Origin: Plantago ovata
Lineage: Eukaryota; Streptophyta; Magnoliopsida; Lamiales; Plantaginaceae
NCBI GenBank assembly: GCA_028274465.1
Contig: CM051456.1
Coordinates: forward strand, 79,718,753-79,782,752
Length of the DNA stretch: 64,000 nt
Reading direction: 5' to 3'
Each line of letters opens with the position of its first letter. Position 1 is the stretch's first letter. The translations under genes and the position numbers were made by a program. This document shows positions 30,227-41,797 of this stretch, piece by piece. The notes beneath the pieces were generated by a model. The model made no database searches. It was not told the DNA's origin and saw only the letters and a program-made list of their open reading frames with translations.

Positions 30227-33200
30227 TTAAGCTATTCCAGCAGAAGATTTCCTCAGAATCTCCTTTACACTTTTCTCAGCAAGCGCAGAAAATTCAACAC
30301 AGTCCTTTTCGTAATCTTCAAGTAGCTTACGTACTTCAAGCTGAATGATCCTTGCATTCTTGCAGGCGGTATAATGATGGTTTTCACCATTCATTTCTTT
30401 GTAGTGCAATACCCACAAGTGCATGCCCCAATTGCTGGCATGGAGAAGTTGTGTATCTGAAATTCCCTTGTTAACATGAATCTTCCTTAACCAGAGAAGA
30501 TCTTTTTCTTGATCCTTGGTAGTGATATAGAAATACTCATAAGGAATCAAGCCATATTTCTTCTTTGACTTCTTGGTTAAAGGGTCATAGTAGTAAGCAA
30601 CATCAATTGGTTTGATTAAATCAGGCTCTGGCTTCATTTGTTTGCCAATAGATGTTCTTCTTACTAAAACTTCCAGATTCAGCCATCTTGCAGCAATGTT
30701 TCTTGTGTAGGGAGGAGGATCCCTTTCTTTTCTTTTCACCTTCAATTCAATCCAAGTGTACATTTGATTCAGTTGAGCAGTTGGAAAGAAATCATTTGCC
30801 AACACATCTTCCAGCTTTAAGATCCAGCAACCATGAACATTTCTGATCACATTTTGAGTTGTTTCCTCATTGTTGGTCTTTGTGTAATAAATGTCGGAGC
30901 CAATGGCAATGCTAGCTAGCCTCTTTTCTTCCTGTCTTTGCCTTCTTCTTCTTGACTTTGCATTTTCTTGATCTCTTGCTGAAGATCTTGAGTCAGAAGT
31001 GAATGTTTTTAGTGGCCAAACGGAGTTAGGGCTGTGATTGGTCTAGCTCTTACTGCTTGAGCTATTGTTTGATTGTCATCATCATCATCATCTTCATTCA
31101 GATCTTGATGACTCTCAGAATGACAGTATTCATGAGTTTCAGCAGAAGTTCTTCTCCTTTTCGGATTTGCTGAATTTAACTCAGAATCTGTCTCAGCTTG
31201 TCTTTTAGAACTTTGCTCTCTTTCAGCAAGAGGTTCTATTGTCAATGGCGCTTCAGCAGGGGTTTTCTTTCTTGAAGATTTTCTTTGTTTATCTTCCCCC
31301 TTAGACATGGATTGCATCATTGGTTGAATGTGCAGAGAGAAAAACTCATTGCAATTTTCAGCAAGAGTGTTTAGGCTATTGTACTTAAGAATAATCGCTT
31401 GTTGATCACTCGTCAGCTTGATTTTCAGTATCATGACGTTCAGTCTCAGCAACTGTCAGTTTAAGTCCACTAGCATCAGGACTAGGACCTTGATTATCAT
31501 CATCGTCATCCTTTTTGTCCTTAGAATCTTCTCCTTCATCATCACTTGGATCTTTGGGAATGTTCTCATCCTCTTCTTCTTCATCATCGTCCGTCAGTAT
31601 GACCAACTCATGATGTTTGTACATTGCGACACTTGTAACTTCCTCTTCTTCATTTATTTTGTGGGGATCAGCCACCAAGGGTACAAAGGAACCCTTGAGC
31701 ATCACAGCTTGTTCATCTGGAGAGGCACTCTTGAATTTAGCTTTCATATTCTCTCTGATTAGAGCAATCAGACTTGAGCTCATGAGCTGAGAATATGTCA
31801 ACTCTTCTGGAAGTATGGAGTACACAAACGTCTCGAGTTTCAGCAGAGAAAGTCTTTTTTTCTCGTTGGACAGATGAAGGTGAAGATCAGAAAAGTCCAT
31901 CCTTATGTACCTTTGCTAGTTGCTGACAGATTTAGCAACTCTGGTCAAGGTAGTTCTCTTGAAGTCCGAGTAAAGTTCCTCTGAACTTACTTTAAGATCT
32001 TCAGTGATGTGAACCACTTCAGTGGTCTCCTTTTGAGCCTGAAAAAGAATAAAATTAAGTTCAGGAAAGTTTTGGAGAATAGTTTTAGAGTCAAAAGCTG
32101 GAACATGATTTAACTGCTGAGATTCAGCAAGCTCATGTTGCACACTTTGTTGTGCTGGTACTATTTCCATTGCTTCAGGAGCTTGAGAAGCATCCTTGAA
32201 TTGTTAATCCTGAAACAATTTTAAGTTAGATACAAGCACTAAATTTTCAAACTTAGTTGAATTACCAAAAACTTCATCTACCTGCTGAACAGGAGTTGTG
32301 GATTCTGGTGCAGAAGTTTCAGCAACCTTCTGACTTGTATCTTGAGAAGTCTGTAAAGAAATCATTATATTAGCAAAAGAATGAGTTTCAGATAGTGAAG
32401 TTTTCCTTATGGTTGAGTTAACTACCTGCTGAAGAATGGCAGGTGATGACTCAGTCCTTTCAGGAATGACAGCTTCTTGAATATCTGGGAGTTGTTCTTC
32501 AGCAGACTTCTTCTCTTGCTCTAATTGAGAAGGCTGTGCAGATTCAACAATCTCCCTTGTCTCTGAAATGACAAGTTGAGCATAGACATCTTGACCTTTG
32601 AGTTCACTGCTGGTCATGAAAACATCTACTGATTTGTTGGAGGTGTCTTCAATCTCCAAATCCATTTGCTGGCTTAGTTCTGTCAGCACCAGCTGAACTT
32701 TGTCAATGGATGTTTTCGGTGAACTAGGTCCAGTATTCTCAACATCACGAGATGCGTCGTCGAATAATGTATCTTGTGGTGTTTCAGCAATTTCTGGGAC
32801 TTGAACCATTGCAGTCTCAGCAAATTCAGCAATTACAGTCTCAGTAACTGCGGTTTCAGCAACTTGATGAATTGCTTGTTCAGCAATCATCTTTTCAGCA
32901 GCATCAACAAGTGGCGCGTTTCTCAGATCAGCAACAATATCACTTGCTGGTTGCATAGTCTGATAATCTAGATTATCTACAATGTAGATATCTGGCATTG
33001 GGACAGGAATTTCGTTTCCACTGCCTTGTGGTCTTAACTCAGTAGATGTACCAACATTTAGTTGATTGTTGAAGGCTTCTGCAAACACTTCAACATTGAT
33101 GTAGGCTTTGATAAACACGTCGTCAACACCTACTGGAGTATCCTGTGTTTCAGCAACTACTGGAGTATCATTCGAAAGATCATGGACAATTGGAACTGAC

Positions 33201-34516
33201 TTGCGAGCCAGTTTTTTCTTTCTTTGACTCTTTGTTCGTTTCTTCTTAGGGATGGGGTCAGCTGATGACACTGCAGTTTGAGTGTCATCATCAGCTTTCC
33301 TCTTTTTCTTCATAGATTTTTCCAGTTTCTCTCTAGCAGTACCATCTGCAGTAGTTGCATTTTCATCAACGGCTGTTGTACACGTATCTTGTTGATCACC
33401 ATCTACAGCAGTTTCATCAACAACTTTTTCAGCTGTTGGAGTCTTATCTTGCTGACTAGTGGTGACAACATCTGCAACTGTTGTATACCTTTCTTGCTGA
33501 CTTGTGCTGACAACATTTGAAGCTGTTGCCTTCTTTGATTTCTTGTCAGCAAGCTTAGGTCCATTTTGCTTGTAGAAGGCTCTTCCCACATTGCATACTG
33601 ATTTCTTAATCGGCAATGGGTTTCTCAGCTGAATCCTAAAGTGTTCAAGGATATAGCATATTTTTAGTCCATACATGACTGGGAAGGTAGGTGAGACCTT
33701 GTTGTCTTCAACCTTGACCTTAAATTTAGTAACACAATCAACAAGTCTACTGAAAATGTACTTTGCCCAGTTGAGCTCAGTTTTGTTCTCATGTATATGC
33801 ATCAGCAGCGGCCACCTTCTCAGGCCTACTTGATCAATTCCTCCAACTTGGGAGTCTAGAACTTTGATGAGTAGCAGAGCTACTAGACCAAGTGAATGGC
33901 AGAGATGCTTCCTCTTAACGTGCTTTGTCCAAGTCACGGGAGCAATCTCTCCTTTCTTCATTTTCTCGTTTCTGACATCACTGTAGAAGGCTTCGATTTC
34001 TTCATCAGTGGCAGTGATGTCATCTTCAGTTCCAGTGGTTGGAATTTGAAAGATGTTGGCTAAATCAATCCATTTCAGGATGATTTGCAGACCTTGAACT
34101 GTGGTAGAAATAACTTTTTCAATGACTCCTTGTCCATCAGTCAGAGTCTGGATTTCTGCATTGTTGTAGAATTCCATGGCATCTAACATACTCACTTTCT
34201 TAGGGCGAGCAGTTATGAAGAAAGTAAGGCCTTGTTGTTTTATCAACTCTAATGCATCTTCATTTTCTCCATCTAGTTCTTGTTCATAGAAGTATCTTAT
34301 ATACTTATCTTTGGCAAATCCGCCCCATTACATCATCTGTTCACATTTTGCAGTGTCAAGATATGCAGGCGGCATGGGTCTCTCCGTTATACGGTCGTTC
34401 TTCAACACAATTTTCACTGTGTTGGTTGCCGGAGTTATAGCCGGAGCAGTGCTTTTTCCAGCACTATCAACTTTCGATGACTTTGAGGTCTTCGAGGACT
34501 GTCTCTTTGGGGCCAT
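30227..34516 (-). pseudogene. Env-like third ORF (SirD2), most complete copy, broken
   Basis: Start ATG at 34516 (MAPKRQSSKTSKSSK). The N-terminal domain (34516 to about 33590) contains NDRITERPMPPAYLDTAKCE, KKVSMLDAMEFYNNAEIQ, ILKWIDLANIFQIPTTG and the Trp/Leu-rich LRRWPLLMHIHENKTELNWA; its layout recalls plant transposon-protein domains, but I cannot name a family. Then come repeats of TSQQ.../TAVDE, a Lys-rich patch (KKKRTKSQRKKK, possible nuclear signal), the Glu/Ala-rich middle and the conserved C-terminal domain. In-frame stops at 34326-34328, 32204-32206 and 31916-31918 are CAA-, GAA- and TGG-type codons in sister copies. A deletion of about 1 kb lies at 31412-31419. No membrane segment is evident. 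Confidence 0.78.
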
Positions 34517-35197
34517 TTCTTTTATAGAGGTAGAAATGTACGAAAAAGATTAACTTGCTTTTTGACCGGAGGTACAGTGAATTCAGGCACAGGCTATAAA
34601 ATTTGCAGAGAAAGGAAATGTGAGTTAAAGAATTTTGTCTTTCTCTAACTCTTTGTTTATATATTATCTCTGGTGTGCAAGAAGCTCAATCGTTTTTGAG
34701 TTCTCAGCAAGGGTAAATCAGAGATTCAACAGCGTTATTGGAGCCTTTGCATTAAATGCGTAGTGGTCCACTAACAAAAACCGTCAGAGCACTCTTTCTG
34801 TTTGTAATGTTAACCGTTAGATCAAAAACTACTTTAAATCAATGGCCACGATTGTATTTCATGTCATTATTAATAGCGAGTTTATCTGTGCCCGATTAAC
34901 GTCACAAATTGATTTTACCTAGATTTATGGGATTTGATTGCTTGCTGAAGTAAACAAGAATTTTTTCAGCGAATTTGTGTAACAAACCTTGTTATTTGCT
35001 GAAAGTTCCCCCTCAATCAAATATCTCATATTTCCTTAAATTAAAAGACATTTCTGAGTTCCCGTCTCTATAAATTCTTTTTGTCTTGAGATATCTTTTT
35101 GTAAAATCTGAGAAGTGAGTTTGCTCTTTGCTGAGTTCCCGACTCAGAATTTTCCTTTGATACTTGAATACACCTGTTTCAGTATCTTTGATTGTCT

Positions 35198-35202
35198 GAA
35201 TG
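35198..35202. repeat. Target-site duplication GAATG, left copy (LTR insertion)
   Basis: GAATG precedes TGTTAGG; the same bases follow CCAACA at 36426-36430. The uninterrupted site is visible in SirE (46822-46826 area, reverse complement). Confidence 0.9.
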
Positions 35203-36425
35203 TGTTAGGAAACTTTTAATTTTGATGAGCAATTAACCATGCTCAATTAAGGAAAGTCCAGTAACTAGTACTCTTAAGGTCCATAGGAATTTAGAATTTT
35301 AAAGGACATTGTAAAAGAGGAACGTTCGTTGAAGACTTAGAGTAGGTGCTAGATAGGTGTGTTTTAACCGCTTATGATGTATCTTGTTTTCTGAAAAGAA
35401 AAACAACCTATTGAAGCATTTTCTGATGATGTACTTTGCTTACACAAACAAACTATTGAAGCATTTAGAACCGTTCATAAACTTGAAAGATTTCTAAGAC
35501 TGAAGACTAGAAGATTTCTGAAGACTGGTATCTACAAAGGCACATGTTGCTCAGAAAGTGGAAACTTCAGCAACAGCTTGCATAAGTTAAAATCTAAACG
35601 ACAGAGTAGGTTGTGCTTGCTGAAACTGAGACTGACCACTTGTTGAAAAACATATTTGACCTCCTTGTTGAAAGTATTTGCATTTGCACTCCAACGTTCA
35701 TGTTTGAATCTCATTCAAGTGAAAATTAAATGCAAAGCATGCACGCGAAGGACATGAAGACTAGAAGACAAATAAAGGACGCTGCTGAAAGTACAGAAGC
35801 AAGATAGTGAAATCTTAAGGAACAAAGCCTTAGAATTTGAAATTCAAACGGCTCCCTTGATTCACTATAAATAGAGGTCATCCGGCAAAGAGTTGAAGTG
35901 TGTCAACAACGTGATCAAACTCTCACTTGTGCTTAAACTCACTTACCCTTCAAACACTCTTTACTGCCATTGATCCATTCCAAGACTTAAAGCTTGAGAA
36001 AGCTACTTGTGAAGAAGTAGAACATACACGGCTAAGAAATTAGTTAAGTGTTCTTTCTTTCGAACAAGAACAAGTCTTGACACCAGAAACAATCAAACTT
36101 GTTTACTGCAAAGTATTCAAAGATTTGTTTCTTAGATTACTTGTTGTAGCTGAATAAGTTATAATCAAGTTATCTCATCCCAAACCTCTCTAACTGAAAA
36201 TACACCCTTTCAGGCGTGAAATTCAGGGGGAACTTAATCAAGCATAGNNNNNNNNNNNNNNNNNNNNNNNNNNNNNNNNNNNNNNNNNNNNNNNNNNNNN
36301 NNNNNNNNNNNNNNNNNNNNNNNNNNNNNNNNNNNNNNNNNNNNNNNGTTTTTAAACGACGAAAGTTTGAAAAGTCTATTCACCCCCCCCCTCTAGTCTT
36401 TTCTTGTTGTTTAAAGGGACCAACA
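35203..36425 (+). repeat. Sirevirus LTR in plus orientation (solo LTR or collapsed element)
   Basis: TGTTAGGAAACTT...GGGACCAACA flanked by the 5-bp duplication GAATG. Its two ends match the family LTR, but 100 N (36248-36347) replace about 330 bp of LTR. Either this is a solo LTR with a small gap, or the gap hides a full element between two LTRs. Orientation is opposite to its host SirD2. Confidence 0.85.
36248..36347. other. Assembly gap (100 N)
   Basis: Exactly 100 N, the usual placeholder for a gap of unknown length. The left side stops in AAGCATAG of the LTR and the right side resumes at GTTTTTAAACGACG. True size is unknown. Confidence 0.99.
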
Positions 36426-36666
36426 GAATGTCCGTTTCAGCAATCCTTAAAGTTTTTCTCTTACTGAGTGCCCGTCTCAGCAAGTGATCAAGTTTCCTAA
36501 CAAATACCCGTTTTGAAGGAATTACTTGCTGAATTCCTGTTTCAGCAATCATGTAGTGAACTATCATTTCTTTTTAGAAGAAATCAGTGGAAGGAGCTTT
36601 TATTTAAGTAAGCATACTTTGGCTTACTGAATGCCTGTTTCAACAATCTGCCAATTGTATCCCTTA

Positions 36667-38720
36667 CTATTGAGGTAATTCAATCAATCCCAGGTTATAC
36701 CTTAGCATTGCGAATCTATTATCTGGTAGGGGCTTGGTAAAGATGTCAGCAAGTTGATCATCAGTACCTACATTCACAACCTCAATGTCTCCTTTTTCCA
36801 CATGATCTCTAATGAAATGATGTCTAATATCAATGTGCTTTGTCTTTGAGTGGAACTTAGGATTTTGCGTGATAGCAATAGCACTTGTATTGTCACAAAA
36901 GATTGGTGTTTTCTTTGCAGAAATACCATAATCTCTTAATTGTTGCTGAATCCATAGGATTTGAGCTGTACAACAGCCAACCTCAATGTATTCAGATTCA
37001 GTAGATGAATTGGAAACACAGGTTTGCTTCTTGCTGAACCATGATATTAATCTAGTACCTAGAAACTGACAAGTTCCAGAAGTACTTTTCCTATCAAGAG
37101 TTGATCCTCCATGATCAGCATCAGAATAACCAACCAATTCAAGTCCAGAATATTTAGGATATCATAATCCAACATCGACTGTACCTTTGACATATTTCAG
37201 TATCTTAAGTGCCTTTTTGTAGTGTGATTCTCTTGGATCAGATTGGAATCTTGCACACACACAAACAGCATACTGAATGTCAGGTCTACTTGCTGTTAAA
37301 TACAACAAGGAACCAATGAGCTTCCTATACTTGTGTTTTTCAACACATTTATCTTCTTTAGTATAGCCCAATTTGGTACCAATATTCATAGCGATCTTTT
37401 CAGGTTTTTCTTCCTCTTTGATCCTAAACTTTATGAGCATTTCTTTCGCATACTTTGCTTGGTTTATGAATATTCCATCCTTGAGTTGCTTGACTTGCAA
37501 TCCTAGGAAATAATTCAATTTTCCCATCATACTCATTTCAAATTTGTTTGTCATGAGTTTGGCAAAATTATCACAAAGTTGCTTGTCCTTAGATCCAAAT
37601 ATTATGTCATCCACATAAATCTGAACTAAGAGTATTTTGCCATCATGGTAAATGTAAACAAAGTTTTGTCAACTTCACCTTTCTTGAAACCATTATCCAG
37701 CAAGAACTTAGCTAAGGTATCATACCAAGATCTACGTGCTTTCTTTAGACCATATACAGCTTTCTGAAGCTTGTATACCATCTTGGTTTCTGAGGGAAGT
37801 TCAAAGCCAGGGGGTTGTTCCAAATAGATTTCTTCAGCAAGTTCACCATTTAAGAATGCACTTTTAACATCCATTTGATAAGCAATGAAGTCATTGTGAG
37901 CAGCAAAGGCCAAGAAAAGTCTAATTGCATCCAATCTTGCAACTCGTGCATAAGACTCATCATAGTCCAATCCTTCAGTGTGACAGTAACCTTGAGCAAC
38001 TAAACGTGCTTTGTTCCTTGTTACTTCACCAGACTCACTCAGCTTGTTTCTGAACACCCACTTTGTAACAATAGCTTTCTTGCGTTCAGCAAGAGGTACA
38101 AGTTTCCAAACTTTGTTCCTTTCAAATTGATCCAGTTCTTCTTGCATTGCCTTGATCCATTCAGAATGCTTTAAAGCTTCTTCTATGGTCTTGGGTTCAA
38201 TTTCTGAAACAAAGCAAGAGAACAAAGCTTCTACTTCTACGACATTTGCTTCTTCAGCAAGTCCATGAGTAGCAGATACTTTGGATCTAGTCACTTGGCG
38301 TTTGTCAATATCACCAATCATATCCGTAGAGGGATGATCTCTAATCCATTTGTTAACATGTTTTCTGCTCTTTGGATCTGGATAAGTTTGTTCATCAGCA
38401 TGTGACTCTTCAGCATGTACTTTCTCAGTACTACTGGTATTTTGTTGTGTCTCTGCTGAGATTTGTTCATCAGCAACTGCTTGTTCAGCATTGCTAGATT
38501 GTGGTAACTTGTCTGCAGGCACAGGAAGTTGCATAGTTTCAGCAACATCCGGAGCAACTGCGTCTTTTGCTGGAAATTCTTTGTCATGAACTATATTTAT
38601 CTTGTCATGACTTGGGGGAGGAGAGTCATTGTCAGAATCATCATTTAGTTCAATTGACTTGGTTTGCCTAGCATCAGATTCAGTTCTTTCTCGTGTATGA
38701 GTAGCTTCTTCATACAATCT
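36667..38720 (-). pseudogene. Copia reverse transcriptase and RNase H (SirD2), broken
   Basis: The N-terminal part (38717-37626) includes an acidic linker, then RVT_2-type [83 protein letters not shown] frameshift near 37626 is followed by IYVDDIIFGSKDKQLCDNFA, which holds the catalytic YVDD, and KLIGSLLYLTASRPDIQYAV. A stop at 37162-37164 separates the RNase H: GYSDADHGGSTLDRKSTSGT, ESEYIEVGCCTAQILWIQQQ and HIDIRHHFIRDHVEKGDIEV, ending at 36667. KARRSW replaces the usual KQSPR/KQAPR-type motif. Copia order and sequence fit the SIRE lineage. Confidence 0.9.
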
Positions 38721-39090
38721 GATATTTCTTCTTCAGTAGGCACTCCTTGTGACTTTTCGTAGAATACAACATGCACTGATTCTTCAATCTTTTGTGCCTT
38801 TTTGTTGTAAACTCTATAAGCTTTAATATGCAAGGAGTAACCAAGAAATATCGCTTCGTCTGCTTTTGGTTGAAATGTTCTTAGGTATTCTCTACCATTG
38901 TTAAGAACAAAACACTTACAACCAAATACTCTTAGATGGGTGATGTTAGGAGGTCTTCCAACAAATAACTCATAGGGAGTTTTGTTGTATTCCTTGGTAT
39001 TCCTTCGTCATGTGCTTTCCACAACCACTGTCAAAGTGCCAGATTGCATCGTTTGTCTCTGTGGCTGAAGTCTGCACAATCAAGAGCAAA
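38721..39090 (-). pseudogene. Protease and integrase remnants joined by a deletion (SirD2)
   Basis: From the gag side: WHFDSGCGKHMTK (about 39010-39060), the start of the copia protease with DSG, then abruptly KTPYELFVGRPPNITHLRVF and CFVLNNGREYLRTFQPKADE (about 38840-38980), the C-terminal part of copia integrase and the following GKG-like region. Everything between (most of the protease and the integrase catalytic core) is missing. The join contains two adjacent copies of GTATTCCTT (38987-38995 and 38997-39005). Confidence 0.8.
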
Positions 39091-39094
39091 CAAG

Positions 39095-41685
39095 TTAATT
39101 ATCCAATATTGAATGTCCATTAACATGTTCAAGAATACGTCCAGTGGAGACCCAAGTCTTAAGTTTTTCAACTTTGACTTGTTTTCTACTTGCTGAGGAA
39201 CTAGGAGGTTTTGAGCTGAAAGACTTTTGATTCCTGCTGATCAAATCCACTTTCTGATGTGGTGTCTCTCTCGGTTGACCTTTGTGCTGAACATACTTTT
39301 CAGTAAGTTCTTTTCTAGCAAGGTTCCTTCTAGCCCTAGCATTTTGAGTCTTGTCAGAACTCTTAGGCTTGGTTTTGTTCCTCTCTTTAAAGTATATTTG
39401 CTGACTTTGCTTATATTCATGAAAAAGTTGACTTTGCTTGGTTTTGAAACCGAGTCCACTTTTTGGAGAATGCTGAGCTTTTGTATCAACAACCTTACTT
39501 GATTCAGGTTTGTCAGCAAAGGTCTTCTGATTACTTTTAGTAATCTTGCCTTTTGACTTAACAAATTGCTTTTCAGCAACTTGTTTGGCGGAATGCTTTA
39601 AAGCATCCTTTTTCTTTATAGTTTGCTTTTCAGCAACCTGTTTTCCTTTTAAAGTCTTGTTACTTTGAGTAGCAACAGCGGGCTTTACGGTCGAAGGTAC
39701 TTGATTGCATTTTTCAGCAACCTTAGATTGACCAATCTGATAGAGTTCTGGTTGACCACTATCAGTTGCACGTACAAAGGTAATTGGTGATTTGTCTTTA
39801 CTCAAGATTATTACATCATCACCTTCATACGTTGCACCTAAACCTTCTTTCTGAGATGGATGTCTCAGATAAGAGTTTAGTTCAGTCAGCGTATTACTTG
39901 CATCAGCATAAGATTTGAAATTGATTTTCATCTTTTTCATCTCTTGTATTTCAGCAGTAACTTTAGAATTGAGGACTGATATTCTTCCAATTCTATTGCC
40001 ATCTGAGAATTCTTCTCGGTAGCTTCAGCAATAAACTTCTTGAGATGCAATATTTCAGCATCTTTCTTCTCTGTCTCTTCCTTCAGCAATACATACTTTT
40101 CAGTAGTCTGCTTGGTCAGAGTTTCGGCATTCTGTAGTTTCTCTTGTTGTTTGCTCAGAGTTTTCTCAAATCTTTCGATTTCTCCTTGAATCTTGTCAAG
40201 GTCAATCTCATCTTCACTTTCTGAGTCAGATTCAGAGGTAGGACTGTTTACCTGACCGGCCATGAGGCAGAATTCGTAGTTTGACACATCTGGATAAGCT
40301 TCCATAGCTATTCCACAAACTTCCTTGCCAATCTCTACGTCAAGAGTGGCTTCTTCATCTTCAGTGTCTGAGCTTTCTTCCTCACTGTCTTCGGAGCTAG
40401 TATCAATGCACAATGCATCGATTTTTGCTCGAAGCTTCTTCTTTTGTTTAGCAATAAAAGCTCTTTTGAACTTCTTCTTCTTTTCAGCAGATTTTCCTTT
40501 CAACAAAAGACAATTTGCTTTGAAGTGTCCACGCTTTTTGCAGTAAAAGCAGAGATCATTTCCAACTGCTGGTTCTTCAAATGAGTTTGCTTGCTGAGCT
40601 TGCTTGTTCAGCGAGCTAGCCTCATTCTTGTATTTATGGTAGTTGTTACCAAGATGCTTTTTCAGCTTCTCTTTTGTTTTTCGCCTTTCAAGTTCCTTAC
40701 TGATGAATTTCTTCATGTTTTTAACAACTAAAGCATTTTCATGAGCAGGCTCTTTATCATTCTTCTTTTCCGAAGATGACGGCTTTGCAGCAAGAGCAAT
40801 GTTTTGCGATTTTTCAGCAAACAAATTTTCTCTTTGTTTTGTCTCGTAATTGACAGTAGCAAGATGAGAGAACAACTCTGTAGGTGTGATGTTTGGCATT
40901 CCTTGATTATAGTAGAAATTCTGAGTATGGATCCATTCTTTGTTCAAACTTCTGATAATGGTTTTCACCTTCTCAGAATCTGAGTAAAGATTTCCAACTC
41001 CTAAGGCAGACATCTCACTTACTAGAGTTGTGAATCTGAAGTCCAAGTCTTCCAGTGACTCATTTTTACCTTGTTTAAAGTTCTGGAACTTTAACTTCAG
41101 CACTTCGAGTTTGTTTTCCTTGGTTTTATCAGATCCAGCGCAAAGATCTTGAACCATTTTGCAAGCTTCCTTGGCAGTTTTGGCACCCCACAGTTTGCAC
41201 TGTATAGTATCCAAAGTTGATCGAATGATGATGTTTCTTGCTTGGCCATGAAGACGGAATCTCTTAGCGTCGTCGGAATTCCATTCCTCTCTTGGTTTTG
41301 GAAGGGCGGTGTCGAACTTCAGTTACGGTAGCCTATGGGAAGGCAAAAAGAAGTAGCTCCAGGGCGAGGCACCCATACCTATAAAGAAAGTTTATGCCTG
41401 ATGTGATCTAGCATTGATTCCTGCAGGTTCTTCGAATTCAAAATGATTTAGAGCAATTTGGAACCAAAATATTCTTTTATTTTACCGGTTCTCCTAAGAT
41501 AGTTTCCTTACCAGTGGGATCCATGGTTTTGTGAGGAAAGCTTCTCTCAAGTTTAGTGATCTTGATAGGTTCATCATTTATGACAGTGACCATTTCATCA
41601 CTAATGGCCTCAAGATGTAACATCATGTTGTTTCGCCATTTTCATAGTTTTCCAGCTTCAGCAAGGGAGCGTCTCCTAAAGACAT
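39095..41685 (-). pseudogene. Gag of SirD2 with long C-terminal extension, 5' end damaged
   Basis: Start ATG at 41685 (MSLGDAPLLKLENYE); one A is lost from an A run about 16 codons in, shifting frame. An extra segment of about 170 bp lies at 41318-41490. From 41214 the frame is open: LWGAKTAKEACKMVQDLCAG, LKLKFQNFKQGKNESLEDLD and GMPNITPTELFSHLATVNYE are copia Gag (UBN2-type) features. The zinc knuckle CFYCKKRGHFKANC is at about 40510-40555. An acidic region and a coiled coil (DLDKIQGEIERFEKTLSKQQ to about 39950) follow, and then a Lys-rich extension (39940-39095). Such a Gag extension with coiled coil is known in sireviruses. Confidence 0.85.
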
Positions 41686-41779
41686 CCTGTCAGCAAAAGA
41701 ATATCAAACTGATCAAGTGAGAGTGATTTACACAAAGCACCTAAGGGGATCTAGGTTCAGTGCTGAAGGTTAAAGAACC

Positions 41780-41795
41780 TCAAGTTTTGATACCA
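41780..41795 (-). other. Primer-binding site of SirD2 (damaged)
   Basis: Reverse strand TGGTATCAAAACTTGA two bases inside the LTR; the first eight bases match the initiator tRNA-Met PBS, the rest is mutated relative to SirE (TGGTATCAGAGCTGGA). Confidence 0.75.
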
Positions 41796-41797
41796 CT

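Larger units (their letters stand above)
34517..36666 (-). other. SirD2 pol-to-env spacer with hairpin repeats, interrupted by an LTR
   Basis: Without the inserted LTR (35203-36425) this equals 46587-47555 of SirE. It carries the imperfect inverted repeats of type TTGCTGAGACGGGAACTCAGCAA, some on each side of the LTR (34945-35200 and 36430-36650). No gene is supported. A PPT-like purine tract (TTTGATTGAGGGGGAACTTTC on the reverse strand, about 35005-35025) is also present. Confidence 0.65.
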
